Part shown: positions 1 through 11,159 of the stretch, piece after piece
Position numbering within the stretch: the stretch's first letter is position 1
How the letters are laid out: each line of letters starts with the position of its first letter
Assembly (NCBI GenBank): GCA_009801085.1
Contig: VNWV01000007.1
Span: 2,628,169 to 2,692,168 of the forward strand
Direction of reading: 5' to 3'
Source of the DNA: Lasiodiplodia sp. COLG20
Lineage: Eukaryota; Ascomycota; Dothideomycetes; Botryosphaeriales; Botryosphaeriaceae
Length of the DNA stretch: 64,000 nucleotides
The notes under the pieces: generated by a model
What the model saw: the letters and a program-made list of their open reading frames with translations, nothing else
Database searches by the model: none
Told to the model about the DNA's origin: nothing
Position numbers and translations under genes: made by a program

Positions 1-443
1 CAACTTAGCTCAACCCTGTCAGACTAGCAAAAACCATTCAGAGGTTCCTGGCCGTGCTCCAGATATTTATGTACTCGTATGTGCCTACTGAATAAGTGCG
101 CTCCCAAGAAGACGAGACTCAACGCACAAGCATGCACTCGGGGACTGAAACAGCTTCGTGGGGCAGAAAGAATGAAAAGGAAATCATAGTATTATTAATT
201 TGTGTAGCTCTACTCTTGGTGGTTGCATGCTCCTGCTAGAACGTTGGAATGTTCAGTGAGTCGTCGTCAACCATTGCAGAACAGTAAGAGAAAGTGACTT
301 TCTGTCGACTGAGGCTAGGAAACACCACACCTGATCCACTGAACCCTAGCCAAGATGGTCGAACAGAAGCGATGAAAAGGAAAGAAGATTGTGAGTGGCT
401 CGATTCCCACCAGATACAACGACGCCTTGGTCCGTGCCGACCA

Positions 444-1562
444 CTAGACATCGTCCACAAACCTGGCCAGAGCCTCCTGGATCGTCTTAGAGTTATCCTT
501 GGTGAGCTCGACAGCCCACTGAAGGTCGAACGTGTTCTCAGGCTTCGCCGTGGCTGCCTTGAACGCGACAGTGAGGGACCTCTTCCGCTTGTCATCCGCC
601 AGGGCGCGATCCGTCAGCAAGAGAGCGAGCAACAGGATCTCCTCCTGCAAGCCGACCAGCACGTCCTCGGCCTCTTGCACCTGGATACGCTTGCGGGGAA
701 CAGTCTTGACCATGTGCACCGGGTTGGCCCAGTTGTGCTCCGCCTCCAGCACCGCCAGCCAACACTCGTCGTCCTCCAATCCTCCCCACTCGCCGGCGCC
801 GAGAAGAATGTTGTTGCTGATGAGCTCGGTGAAGCCTTTGCCGGGCTCGCCGAAGCCGTCGCGCATCATCCTGCGGCCCAGCTGGACGACGGTGAGGTGC
901 TGCAGAGACTGCAGGCTGGACAGCTGCTGGTACGTGAGACAGTCGCTCCACTGGGCGTTGATGGGGATGCCTTCGTTGGTGAATAAGCCCTTGCGCCAGG
1001 TGACGAGCGTGATGTTGCGCACGGCCGAGAGATTCTTGAAGCTGGTGTCGTCAAGGAACGCTTCGAGAACCTCGTGGCGGTAGAACATGAAGTTGGTGCT
1101 GCGGTACAGCTGGTCGGCCGCCTCGTTGTAGATGTCGCGGCACACGCGCAGCAGCTGCACTTCGATACGACGCGTGCGCGACAGGCAGAGCTCGTCGCCT
1201 TGCTCCAGGTCGCTATAACAGAGCCAGCATGGGCCTGCAAGCGCCTTCTTCGTCTTGTTATGTCCAGAGAAGATGCCGATTATGTTTTGTGCATCAACTT
1301 CACCTGTGAGGATCCAGTGGGCACAGAGCCTTTCTGAAGTAATGACGACCGGTTCGTCAGGGTTGTGCTTTTCAGTGACACTGTCGGGCTTGGGGTGAGA
1401 CTCCATGCAGTCGGTGACCGTGCCACGACGGTCGAGACCCATCATCACTTCTCGTGAGCCGATGACATAGTCGTAGATCTCCTCGCGGACAGAATACGGG
1501 AGATCGAGGAACCGAAACGGACGCGTAGAGACTATGCGATTGATATCCTCAGACGACGCCAT
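444..1562 (-). CDS. 2EXR/F-box-like domain protein, 372 aa
   Basis: This is an uninterrupted 372-residue reading frame beginning with Met at 1562. Near the N-terminus (residues about 14-34) it carries the segment RFLDLPYSVREEIYDYVIGS, which has the leucine-proline plus R-x-x-I-Y pattern of fungal F-box/2EXR-type proteins. Around residues 135-155 the segment LLRVCRDIYNEAADQLY matches the second conserved element of that group (C-x-x-I-Y-x-E). The rest is helical and rich in hydrophobic residues, with no signal peptide or membrane segment. These proteins form large families in Pezizomycotina and are usually of unknown function; some may be substrate adaptors. The next gene at 2830-3699 belongs to a related family. 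Family placement is from motif recognition; function is not known. Confidence 0.8.
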   Translation of the reverse strand: MASSEDINRIVSTRPFRFLDLPYSVREEIYDYVIGSREVMMGLDRRGTVTDCMESHPKPDSVTEKHNPDEPVVITSERLCAHWILTGEVDAQNIIGIFSGHNKTKKALAGPCWLCYSDLEQGDELCLSRTRRIEVQLLRVCRDIYNEAADQLYRSTNFMFYRHEVLEAFLDDTSFKNLSAVRNITLVTWRKGLFTNEGIPINAQWSDCLTYQQLSSLQSLQHLTVVQLGRRMMRDGFGEPGKGFTELISNNILLGAGEWGGLEDDECWLAVLEAEHNWANPVHMVKTVPRKRIQVQEAEDVLVGLQEEILLLALLLTDRALADDKRKRSLTVAFKAATAKPENTFDLQWAVELTKDNSKTIQEALARFVDDV

Positions 1563-2829
1563 GGTCGACTTGCGCTTGCGCCGGCGATGCGCGAGACTGC
1601 GGTCATGAGTTGTAAAGAGCGTGCTGAGTTTGGTGTGCGCGGTGAAGAGAAGGTCGCAGAATATTTACATCTACGGCCGGTGCGGACGCGCTAAGCCCTT
1701 TTGGTTTCGAGGAAGAGCAGCTTCGTTGCTGTTTTCAGTTGACTGGAGCTGGAATATTTGTCCTCAGTCAGAGGGGCGAATATTCTCCAAGCTTGTAATG
1801 AAGGATCCTCTGCCCTACAGCCCCGTCTCGCAGCCGATGGCCAGCGCGAAGAATAGCAGGGCTATAGAATATAGCGTAACTATGCCTTCGTCTCCGGGCA
1901 GTGCCCACAGGTAGCGGTCGCCTTCTACAAGTTGCTACTTTTAATCGATTTCTACCTTTCCGGACAGACGCAAGGCACCAAAATCTGGGGCGATTGGCAC
2001 TCTATCTTCAAAGCGGGCGGGCGAGTAATCGAGAGTCACGGACCTGATGCAGTCCAAGCTTACCGAGGAAGAGAAGCAGCAACTTGTAGAAGGTGACCTC
2101 CACCTGTGGGCACTGCCCGGAGACAAAGGGCGAGTCTTGGAAGCTTTCCGGGAAACCATGGCCTCGTGTGGAGGCGAAACGCCTTGGAAAGTCCACGCCG
2201 AAATTCAAAAAAGGACAAATCTTGGGTGAGCAGGTGATTTATTGGGTATGACGATGCCATTGTAAACTGGTTAGTTTCGTGGATTGGATGAGCTCTTTGC
2301 TCCTTGACCATCTCGACCGGAACCGGATTCAGCTCGCCGTAAGGTTTTTGTCTGGACGTTTGGTTGACCCAGCTCTGCCTTAGAAATATAACATATGTGG
2401 GTAGTTGAAGCTATCTCCGGATTACATTGTGGAGTTAAAAATTCTACATAGAAGTCCAGATGATAGCTGCAGTTACCCACGACATGAGCAAAAAAACAAA
2501 TCTACGCTAGCCATTAGTTGCAAAAGGGGGCTGTAGCTGTCCGTATTTGAACGGCTCCGTCGTAAAGCAGCCTTTCCACTCTAGTAGAAGCTTTCTACTC
2601 AAACCTGTGGCGTTATATTCAAGTCCTGATTATCTTCCGGGTGCGTGTCCGAGTTATGTAGAGAGCGGACTGTGAGCTCATGCAGGCAATTCTTGCAATC
2701 TCAAAAATCCACTGCCAACACCAAGAGCAAAGAGGCCTGTTTCTGCGACACCGGACGAGAAATCGGAGAGGATATACAATAGAGAGCTCCTAAGAGTCTT
2801 CGCACATCAACAAGAGTGTCAACACCGCT

Positions 2830-3699
2830 TCAAGATCCGAACGTGACAAAACATTCATCCCAGGGAACCACTTCTTCCACGTCATATTGCCTTCCACTCT
2901 CCTCAATATATTCCTTGATCTCTTCCACGCCGTTGTAGGTCTCTATTACAACATGTTCAACTTGGAGCTCGTCCAGTAACAGGAGTACCTCGGCGATATG
3001 GCCCAGTGGAACGGCTTGTTTTAAGTCGACACGAACCTCTCGCAGTTCTTTCATATGCTTGACAGCATCGCAGACCTGACGCCAAACGGGCGGCCTGATC
3101 ATAGCTCGATACATATGACCAGGCTGTGTGGCGTACACCCCCCAAGCGAGTTCCAGGCGAATGCGGATGCGTCTAACAGGGTTCACAAGAAACGGAGGCA
3201 GTGTTTTGGAGAAGCAAATAAAATCCTGTGGGAACTTGAAATCAAAGGTATTTCCCGTATATAAGAACGGTAAGGCTTCCTGGTAACTGGGGCAGAATTG
3301 TGAGCTCGACACATATATCCAACGAGTGTCTGGTACTTACATCCTTTTGCAGCTTAATGGCAGGCCCAGGATGGCACCCTTCGCGACTGTCTGGCCACCG
3401 GGGAGCTCTGCATTCTTACTACAGACAGTTGAGGTGAAGTGCCAGTCCATGTGGTTCAGCCAGGCCTTCTGAGCCCAGGTCTTGCCGCAGTCAAGGCGCT
3501 CTTCCTTGTGCAGCATGGCCCATGTTACTGGAAGAGCGGGGCTGGGCCGCTCATAGCATCCCAGGGCTGGGCAGTGCTCCATATGTATCAGCTCGCCGCT
3601 AAGAGCGTATTCCCAGATGACAACTCTAATTTCGGCGGGCAGTTTGAAGAGCGGTGATTGAAATTGGTTGTCGGGCTAGGCTTCATTAGCGGGGTTCAT
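2830..3699 (-). pseudogene. DUF7730-type gene with premature TAG (2 exons)
   Basis: Exons 3341..3699 and 2830..3286 are joined across a 54-nt GTAAGT...CAG intron. The join creates the family signature LSCKRIYQEALPFLY, which confirms the splice. Upstream, the frame also holds FKLPAEIRVVIWEYALSG, the start motif of DUF7730/2EXR proteins. The likely ATG is at 3699, but the eighth codon is TAG (3676..3678), just before that motif. Without the stop the protein would be 271 aa, about normal for the family. The next Met in frame is at 3582, which would lose the LPAEIR motif. No GT donor lies between the ATG and the stop, so splicing cannot remove it. This is either a recent nonsense mutation or a sequencing error; the remaining frame is intact. 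Confidence 0.7.
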
Positions 3700-4444
3700 T
3701 GGCGCGGAGAAGTGGTGGCCGCACTGTTCGGGCGCCATCAGCGGGAGAGGACGGCGCAGTGGCAACGGACTCTTCTCGGGCCCAAAGCCGGTACAGACTC
3801 TGCATCATTTCGCCGAGTGGCTTTAGGTTTGACGCTACGATGGAACTTTGATGGAATTTGGTGTTGAAGGCTGTCGCGGATGCGCACGAGTTACCCTGCG
3901 TCTCGTCCGTTGTTGCCTGAAGGGCAGCGCATGGGCCTTCTCGCGGTTGCGTGCCAATAGACAGGCGTAGCAGCACTTGGCAACGTCACATTATTATTAG
4001 CACGAACAAGCAACAAGAAGGCGGTGGAAGCAAGAGAAGCAGCCGGGGATCAGCACTGATCCCCTCTTATCACTGCGGGTCGAGCCGATCATGCCGACAC
4101 GCGCTCCCGTGCGTCGTATGCGTATAGGCTACTAAAGAGGGGTTATGGGAAAATGGTACAGCCACAGCGAGCGTTTCCAGGTCGAGTTTAGCGATCCAAA
4201 GTAGAGCTGTCAAAGCGCCGAACCAGGCCAAAATGGGCCGTGTCCTATAGTGCGACCGTGGCGTATCCGTACAAATCCCTGTCGTATTCGTTCTCAGCCC
4301 TACGCCAGCTCTCGCCCTGCGTCGACAGGTCCACGCCAAAATTTATTTATTGCTCCCCGAACCATCTTTTTCTCTAAATACTAGACATTCCACTGCCAGC
4401 TCCTTCCTCCCTCCTCGTCCTGCACCCTCTTCACATTGGCGACC

Positions 4445-7367
4445 ATGGCGCACAGCAATGGCAGCTCAGGCCCTTTCGAACTACCCGCCGAAGACGTCCC
4501 CAGCGAAGCTCCCCCAGTATATTCAGAAACCGCAGCCCCAGGACAAATAGTCGACAGCAACACTCACATACGAGGTCAGCATTGACTCTCGTCCATGCGG
4601 TCCAACCCCAAAAGCTGACACCCTCTCCACAGACGATGGCCGCATCGACGTCGACCTCGACTCCAAACTCGGCCGCACCCTCTCGCGCGTCTTCCGCGCA
4701 CCACCCGCCTCCCTCGCGAACCTCCGACCCTCGACCCCTCCCCCGATTTACACCGAACGCGAGCAGCGGCAACGCAGCTACCCCGTCCACCTGAACATCG
4801 TCATCCAAGTCGTCGGCAGCCGAGGCGACGTCCAACCCTTTGTAGCGCTCGGCACCGAACTGCAACGCCACGGGCACCGTGTACGGCTAGCAACCCACGA
4901 CACTTTCGCCAGCTTCGTGCGGGACGCGGGTCTAGAGTTCTACGCCATCGGCGGCGACCCGGCGGAGCTGATGGCGTACATGGTCAAGAACCCGGGGCTG
5001 ATCCCGAACATGCGCAGCCTGCGCGCCGGCGACGTGCAGCGCAAGCGCGAGATGGTGCGCGAGATGCTAGACGGCTGCTGGCGGAGCTGCGTCGAGCCCG
5101 ACGAGCTGACGCGCGACCCGTTCGTGGCGGACGCCATCATTGCGAATCCGCCGAGCTTCGCGCATTTGCACTGCGCGCAGGCGCTGGGCGTGCCGGTGCA
5201 TATCATGTTTACTATGCCGTGGAGCAGCACCAGGGCGTTTCCGCATCCGTTGGCGAATTTGAAGTATAAGGACACTGAGCCGAGCGTGGCGAACTACATA
5301 TCGTATGGCATCGTGGAGTGGATGACTTGGCAGGGGTAAGTGTACATGGGAGCTCCATGGCATGCTTATTGAGCTGACATTCGATACAGGTTGGGCGATG
5401 TCATCAATGATTGGAGGAAAGAGATGGATTTGGAGCCTGTTCCCATGTCTGAGGGTCCATGCCTGGCAGAGACTTTGAAAGTACCTTTCACATACTGCTG
5501 GTCGCCAGCTTTGGTGCCGAAGCCATTGGATTGGCCTGCACATATCGGTGAGTGATGTCGAGCTTTAGCAGAGCTGATTTGAAGGCGACAGTTCACGCTG
5601 ACTAAAAGTTACAGATGTCTGTGGCTTCTTCTTTCGAGATCCACCGAAGTATGAACCACCAAAAGACCTTGCCGCCTTCATCGATGCAGGCGACCCTCCG
5701 GTATACATCGGTTTCGGCAGTATCGTGATCGACGACCCGGAAAGGATGACAAGCATAATACTATCGGCAGTGAAAGCGACCGGCGTGCGGGCGATCGTGT
5801 CAAGAGGCTGGAGCAATTTGGGAGAGGCAGAATCAAACGAACAGGTATTTTACCTGGGCGACTGTCCTCACGAGTGGCTGTTCCAGTACGTGTCTTCAGT
5901 AGTGCACCACGGAGGAGCTGGAACTACCGCCTGTGGGTTGCTTAACGGCAAGCCAACTACGATCGTGCCTTTCTTTGGAGAGTGAGTATTCCTGTCCACA
6001 TTCTCCGCCCATGCAATGATTAACAAGGAATCACAGCCAACCCTTTTGGGGAAACATGATAGCAGCATCGGGAGCAGGCCCGGTGCCTATTCCACAGAAG
6101 AAGCTCACATCCGACAATCTTGCCGAAGCTATCAGATACTGCCTGTCTCCACAAGCAGCGCAGGCTGCATTCGAGATATCAGAGAAGATGAAGATAGAGG
6201 AAGGTGTGCAGGCTGCTGTAGCATCCTTCCATAAGAACCTGCCGCTGGAAAACATGTCCTGCGATATTTTTCCAGATCAGCCTGCAGTGTGGAAATACAC
6301 TAAGGGAAAGAAGCCTGTGAAGTTGTCGAAACTGGCTGTCGAGTCCGTCATGGCAAAGCTATCCATCAACAAGAAGGATTTCAAGTAGTACGTATAGCCT
6401 CGGACACACACCGAGTCTACCATGCTAACAGATTGGAAGCTACGAAACAAACACCATCTTCATAGAGAACCGTCGCTGGGATCCTGTCACCGGCCTCACA
6501 TCAGCCTACATAGGCACAGCAACAGACGTTGTCAAAAACACCGTAGGAATCTTCATAGACCCTTACCAAGAATACCGCAAAGGCCGCGCCACAGCCAAGC
6601 ACAGTCACTCCGCCTCGCGCTCTCAATCAACACAACCCTCCCAAGCTTCCTCACCAACAAACTCGACCTTCTCCCGCGACGACCAGGATTTCAAACACAG
6701 CAAAACCACCCCCTTCAGCCCCTCCCACTCTTCTACCGACCCACCGCACCGCCCCAGCACCGCCCTCGTCCGTCCTCCCTCCCCAACCCACTCCCTCGCT
6801 CTCACCACCACCTCCGAGCGCGAGCGCCGCGCCCACAACCTGCGCACAGCCGGCAAAATGGCGACCGCGTCAGCCAAGTCACTGGGCGCCGTCCACTCGT
6901 CCTTCCTCCGCGGCATGGTCGTCGACCTGCCGCTCGCGGTCGCCGAGGGCATGCGCAACGCGCCCGCGCTGTACGGCGAGAACGTGGCGCAGCACCAGCC
7001 GGTGACGGACTGGAAGTCCGGCGCCGTCGTCGCGGGCAAGAACTTCGCGTGGGGGCTGGCCGAGGGCGTGACGGGCATCGTGACGCAGCCGATGAAGGGC
7101 GCGAGGGAGGAAGGCGCGCTGGGGGCGGTCAAGGGCGTCGGCAAGGGGCTGATGGGGCTGGGACTGAAGACCGGGAGCGCGGTGGTTGGCGTGGCGGGGT
7201 ATGGGGGGCAGGGGATTGCGAAGAGTTTGAGGGCGTTGGGGCATACGAAGACGCGGAAGATGGTGGTGGAGAGGAGGAGGGGGGAGGGCGTGTGGATTGT
7301 TTCGAGGAGGAGTGTCGATTTGAATCGGGCGGTGGCGGAGTTTGAGAGGTTGAAGAATGGGCGGTGA
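4445..7367 (+). CDS. Sterol 3-beta-glucosyltransferase-like GT28/UGT80 enzyme, 878 aa
   Basis: Six exons (4445..4574, 4633..5335, 5390..5547, 5615..5981, 6037..6387, 6440..7367) give one 878-residue frame. The N-terminal GT28 domain opens with NIVIQVVGSRGDVQPFVALG. The C-terminal UDP-sugar domain has HHGGAGTTACGL and, restored exactly by intron 4, FFGDQPFWGNMI; both are hallmarks of UDP-glucose:sterol glucosyltransferases. A family-like RRWDPVTG segment follows at the last splice. The tail (about 300 residues) has a Ser/Pro/Thr-rich linker and a conserved glycine-rich region (GAVVAGKNFAWGLAEGVTGI). The PH and GRAM domains of Atg26/Ugt51 are absent, so this is the shorter fungal form. It probably transfers glucose from UDP-glucose to a sterol or similar lipid. 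The last intron's donor (GTACGT) and acceptor are the least certain splice sites. Confidence 0.9.
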
Positions 7368-8245
7368 GGATGGGAGAGATGTGGAAGCGTTTAGAGGTGA
7401 TCTTGATTGTTCTTCGTAGTAGATATCCCGGTTTCCATTTTTTGTTACAGCGAATATGAGATTTTAATCTATCATTCCCATTTTTCACTCGTGGTTGCCA
7501 TTTTATCGGCTTTCTGCAGTGTTCTTTGTAAAGCCCTCTTTGGGCATTGACTTTAGATCCGTGCAGAATTAAGAACTGTTTTATAGCCAGGGACCAGCCT
7601 CGCCTGCATAACATCCATGTCATTCGGATCAAACGGTTCCGTATTTCATTGGTCTCACCACTAACGGCAGGTGAATTGTAGCCCCACTCATCGCCAAGAC
7701 ACGAATACGAAGCCGTATTCATGGACGTTGAAGCTACCGAACTCCGAACGTTCGGGGTTAGCTCTTTGACGTTTTTTCTTCATTCCGCGTACGACGTAAT
7801 GAACACCTTTGGCTTGCCGTCGATCTCCCGTACTTTATTTCATCGCGTGGCTAGCCTTACCGTTCCGCTCTGCCGTCATCGGTGGCTTCGTTCCTGAATA
7901 TTGATAAAATCCTTCGAGCCCTGGATGACATGACGGCCTAAAATGGCAAACGCCACATCTTTCCACCGTAGCCTTATGTCGACTACGCCAAGTCTCGCTT
8001 CACCACATGCTTCTTGTTGATTGGAGAAGTGGAATCCTTCCTCTTGCGTCCAGGCGGCATCACAGGTTTCTGCCTGAATTTTTTCCAAGACGACAGAGTC
8101 CAGCCGCTGGAAAGAATTGCCAACACACGATGAGAAATATTTAAGGGAACACACACACAGCTCGATTGACCGGCGCATAGTCCTCGCATCCTGACACTTT
8201 TGCATGAAAACATCACGAAGTCTTGCAAATCGCACATCCGGAACA
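7368..8245 (+). other. Intergenic, no supported gene
   Basis: This is the 3' flank of the glucosyltransferase gene and the 5' flank of the small GPI-protein gene. A minus-strand frame at 7876-8286 has no recognisable features and overlaps the signal-peptide exon of the next gene, so I do not call it. Confidence 0.5.
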
Positions 8246-8750
8246 ATGTTCCCGTCAACACTTGTGATATTAGTCATATGTATCACGTCCCTATCGTTGG
8301 TAGATGCTCGAAATGGTGCGTGTACACCACCGCATAGCCTTTGAAGCGCAGTGGAAATTTTGCCATGCCTACGGCTGACACTACCTACTAATAGACCTTA
8401 CAAAAATAGCCGGGGCCAGCAACTCTATCATCTTCTTAGATTCTCCCATACCAACAAGCTTCAGCTTCGGCGAGCGACTGGGGTATTCGTCGCCGGCGAC
8501 GCCAGCGGCATCATCGACGACAACGACGACAACAACAAGAACAACGACAGAATTGACGACAACGCAAGTAACGATAACGGGGGCCATTGGTGATTTCTCG
8601 GCAAACGCCACGGCTACGAGTGTAGCAGAGACGAGTGCAGCAGCGCTGAATGCCGAGACTGATAGCGAGGATAGTGGTGCGCAGAAGATGCGTATATCAG
8701 TTCAGTTGGCCTTTTTTGTCGCGGTAATCGTGATAGCGAGCTTTCTATAA
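8246..8750 (+). CDS. Small GPI-anchored cell-surface protein, 141 aa
   Basis: Two exons (8246..8315 and 8395..8750) flank a 79-nt intron with donor GTGCGT, a CTGAC branch site and acceptor TAG. Exon 1 encodes only a signal peptide, MFPSTLVILVICITSLSLVDA, too short to stand out as an open frame. Exon 2 begins with about 30 ordinary residues, then a threonine-rich stretch of about 20 residues (8515-8575). It ends with a typical GPI-attachment tail: small residues, a short polar spacer (about KMRISVQ) and the hydrophobic C-terminus LAFFVAVIVIASFL. The product should be secreted and attached to the plasma membrane or cell wall. No enzyme domain is seen. The model is my own; frame and phase (1) agree at the splice. 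Confidence 0.7.
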
Positions 8751-9321
8751 TTACGCATGGCTTTAGATATGCACACAACTTTTGGTGCAGTTTGCAGTAC
8801 AATGCTCACGGAGTGAACGCCGAGTCGGCCTTATGAGAAGCTTTGATAGTGTCGACCAGCAAAGATTTTCTGTGCGCGGAGGAAGTAGGCGTGTGGGCGC
8901 CGTTCGCGCTGGTTGACTGGGTTTGAAGAGTGCGCTGCGTAGTTTCGAGACACGTGCAAGCCATTTGGGCCAAATGCTACAGATGCTCGTGGTGAAAATT
9001 TCACCGCATCCGTGTGCCGTGACCAGCGCGCCCATGATGGTTGCCTGCTATGAGCTCGGCTTGGGTTATCAGACACGCAGATTTGCCACAGAGGCCAATT
9101 TACGGGGCGCTTAATTCCAACCAGCCCGCAAAGAGATCGAGCGTGCAAGCGGAGAGACAGGAAATCACGAGAAAAAAACCCACTTCACCATTAGCTAAAG
9201 GCTTCAAGGTCAAATGGCTATGGTAAGAGAAATAGCCTGGCGCCGCACGGAAATATAACCTAGACATATCAGCGAGCAAAAAAGCACCCGAAGGATCACA
9301 GCCTTACTTCATCATCCGCAG

Positions 9322-9403
9322 GTCCGAGTTAGAATCGAACCCATAGACTCGGTAAAGCATTCACCTCCCAATTGGGTAGCCCACAGATCACAAACCCTCG
9401 GAC
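9322..9403 (-). other. tRNA-like sequence, probably degenerate
   Basis: Read on the minus strand, this 82-nt segment starts with GTCCGAG and ends with CTCGGAC, a perfect 7-bp acceptor-type stem. A T-loop-like GGGTTCGATTC lies just before the 3' stem, and an ACCCAATTGGGAGG segment resembles a D-loop region. The T-stem does not pair well and I cannot assign a clear anticodon. It could be a decayed tRNA gene or a chance resemblance. Confidence 0.25.
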
Positions 9404-9899
9404 TTTTGTGCTTTTAAGGTTCTGGTGGTAAGTCATAGTGCCGTAGCATGCGCCTTTACGCTGACCATCTGTAGTTGGAACGCCTGTTTTCGTGGTTTAT
9501 TAAAGCGTAAGAGCAAAATATCTAGTAGCTGGAAGAAGGATACCGCAAAGTCCACCACTTTCGTAGCTTCAGCATGCAGGAGTTGCCGCAACCAGCTCTA
9601 CCCAGCCGGACATGCCAGAGACGCTGCCTCAGCTCCGAGAAGGGGGCATACTACCCTTTACTAACAAACTCATTAACACCCCCCGAGAGATCCCTAAGAC
9701 GTGGCAGTTCAACCATTCCGAAACATATCCTGTGTTTCGGACCATTACGCCGGAAATGGAAGACTTAATGGCGACATGGGCTAGTTTCGTTAGTAATGCC
9801 GTACTAGATATCGGGCGCACAGCTCAAGCGATCGTACGCAACTGTGAGCATTCAGCATTACCCGTCACATTTACGGTCCAGGACGACATGCCCGATGCT

Positions 9900-10228
9900 C
9901 TAGGCATCCACTTGCCGCCAGAAGTGGAGTCGATCTAGTCGTTGCCTGAACATGCGGCACAACGTTGGGCGCTCGCCTATGGGTTCCCCCCCACTACCGT
10001 AGAGGAGGGTAATGGGGCGATGTATAAGTGTGCATCGATTATGACCGGACTCTACTTCCTCGTCCCCCTCCTTTATTTCAGCCTCTACCTGCGCCTCCAC
10101 TTGCCCCTTGGCCTCCTTGCGCCTCTTCCTCTCGGCGCTGGTGAGCTTGTGCGTCTGGCCCTTCTTGCCCTTGCTCTTGTTCGACTTGACGGTCGACACC
10201 GCCTCGTCAACCTCGGTGCTTGGACCGC

Positions 10229-10269
<41 letters not shown>

Positions 10270-10435
10270 TCTGGAACGTCCGCGTTGCGCTTGCCGCGAC
10301 CTTGGCTCTGTGAAAGATGCGACTGATGTCATATTTAAGCTCCGACTCGTGCTCGAATACGATTGGGTGGCCCGTGGCGTCCTTACAAGCCATCCCTTTG
10401 ACCAAACGGATGAGGGTGCCGAGGAGTAACTTCCA
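9900..10435 (-). CDS. Possible gene remnant with polyQ and Lys-rich tail (uncertain)
   Basis: On the minus strand the frame ending at 9900 contains, in order, QGRGKRNADVPEE, twelve glutamines encoded by the CAG repeat at 10230-10265, and a lysine/arginine-rich region (KSNKSKGKKG...SAERKRRKEAKG) followed by an acidic stretch. A second, out-of-frame segment just upstream (about 10435-10310) reads VWKLLLGTLIRLVKGMACKD and continues with protein-like sequence. A GTATTC...CACAG intron could link the two in phase, but the donor is poor. I do not recognise the family. It may be the 3' end of a real nuclear or nucleolar protein, or a decayed gene. A competing plus-strand frame at 9612-9938 also has no recognisable features. 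Confidence 0.25.
10230..10265 (+). repeat. (CTG)12 microsatellite
   Basis: This is an uninterrupted run of twelve CTG units. On the minus strand it would encode polyglutamine in the uncertain frame ending at 9900. Confidence 0.95.
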
Positions 10436-11159
10436 GACGATGAATGAATAGCTTCATGTTGTCTTGTAATAAGTTTCTTAAAAGGGACAGAGACTGGATG
10501 CAAGTAGCATCCGTTCATACCTTAAGATGCTTGCCTGACTGCAATGTACTCCACCTGATTCACCAGCAGCCCACTTAATACAGCACAAGATTGTGTCTTA
10601 GAAGGAATATATACCTGTCCGTCCATGTCTTGTCCGTCAGGTTACTTGAACCGATAAGTCCGGTCAATACGAAAGATGCAAGATGGAGGATTCTAGGCAC
10701 CAATCTGGCAACAGCGTAATTTTAAGGCAGTGAAGACCGCTTGAATGCTCTTTCTTCTCCAATTCGAGGCGATGGAAACAAAAGTCTAGTGTTGATTCAT
10801 ACGGATTCACATCACTGGTTGCAAAATTACTAACGAATGACTATTCCATTCGAAAAGTAAGCGAGATACTACAAATGAAAAAGGTCCAAGCCAGTACTCC
10901 ACACAATCCTATGTCCGTACCGTTCCCTGGTAATTCCAAAACCCAAACATGTGGACTCCAACCCTTGAAAAAGCCATCATACGTCGTCAAAGGAAAGCCA
11001 TTACTCGTCCCTTGTCCTGAAATCCCAGAGCACGAATCAGCAAATGCACACCAAAGAAAAAACAACAGCACGTGAAAGAAAACGACTCAAAAAAGAAAAA
11101 AAATCAAAAAGAAAGGAAACCCCCAAAAACAGCTTCCCAAACCTCACTGAACCGGTATC
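10436..11159 (+). other. Intergenic region
   Basis: No gene is supported here. Near 10600-10700 a short minus-strand segment (about RILHLASFVLTGLIGSSNLT) looks protein-like and ends at a GTATAT donor-like site, so it might be a further exon of the uncertain gene to the left. The right end is A-rich (11054-11125) and forms the 3' flank of the next minus-strand gene. Confidence 0.35.

Noticed and set aside
7876..8286. Minus-strand frame of 136 codons
   Set aside because: No motif or signal; it overlaps the signal-peptide exon of the small GPI gene, which has better support.
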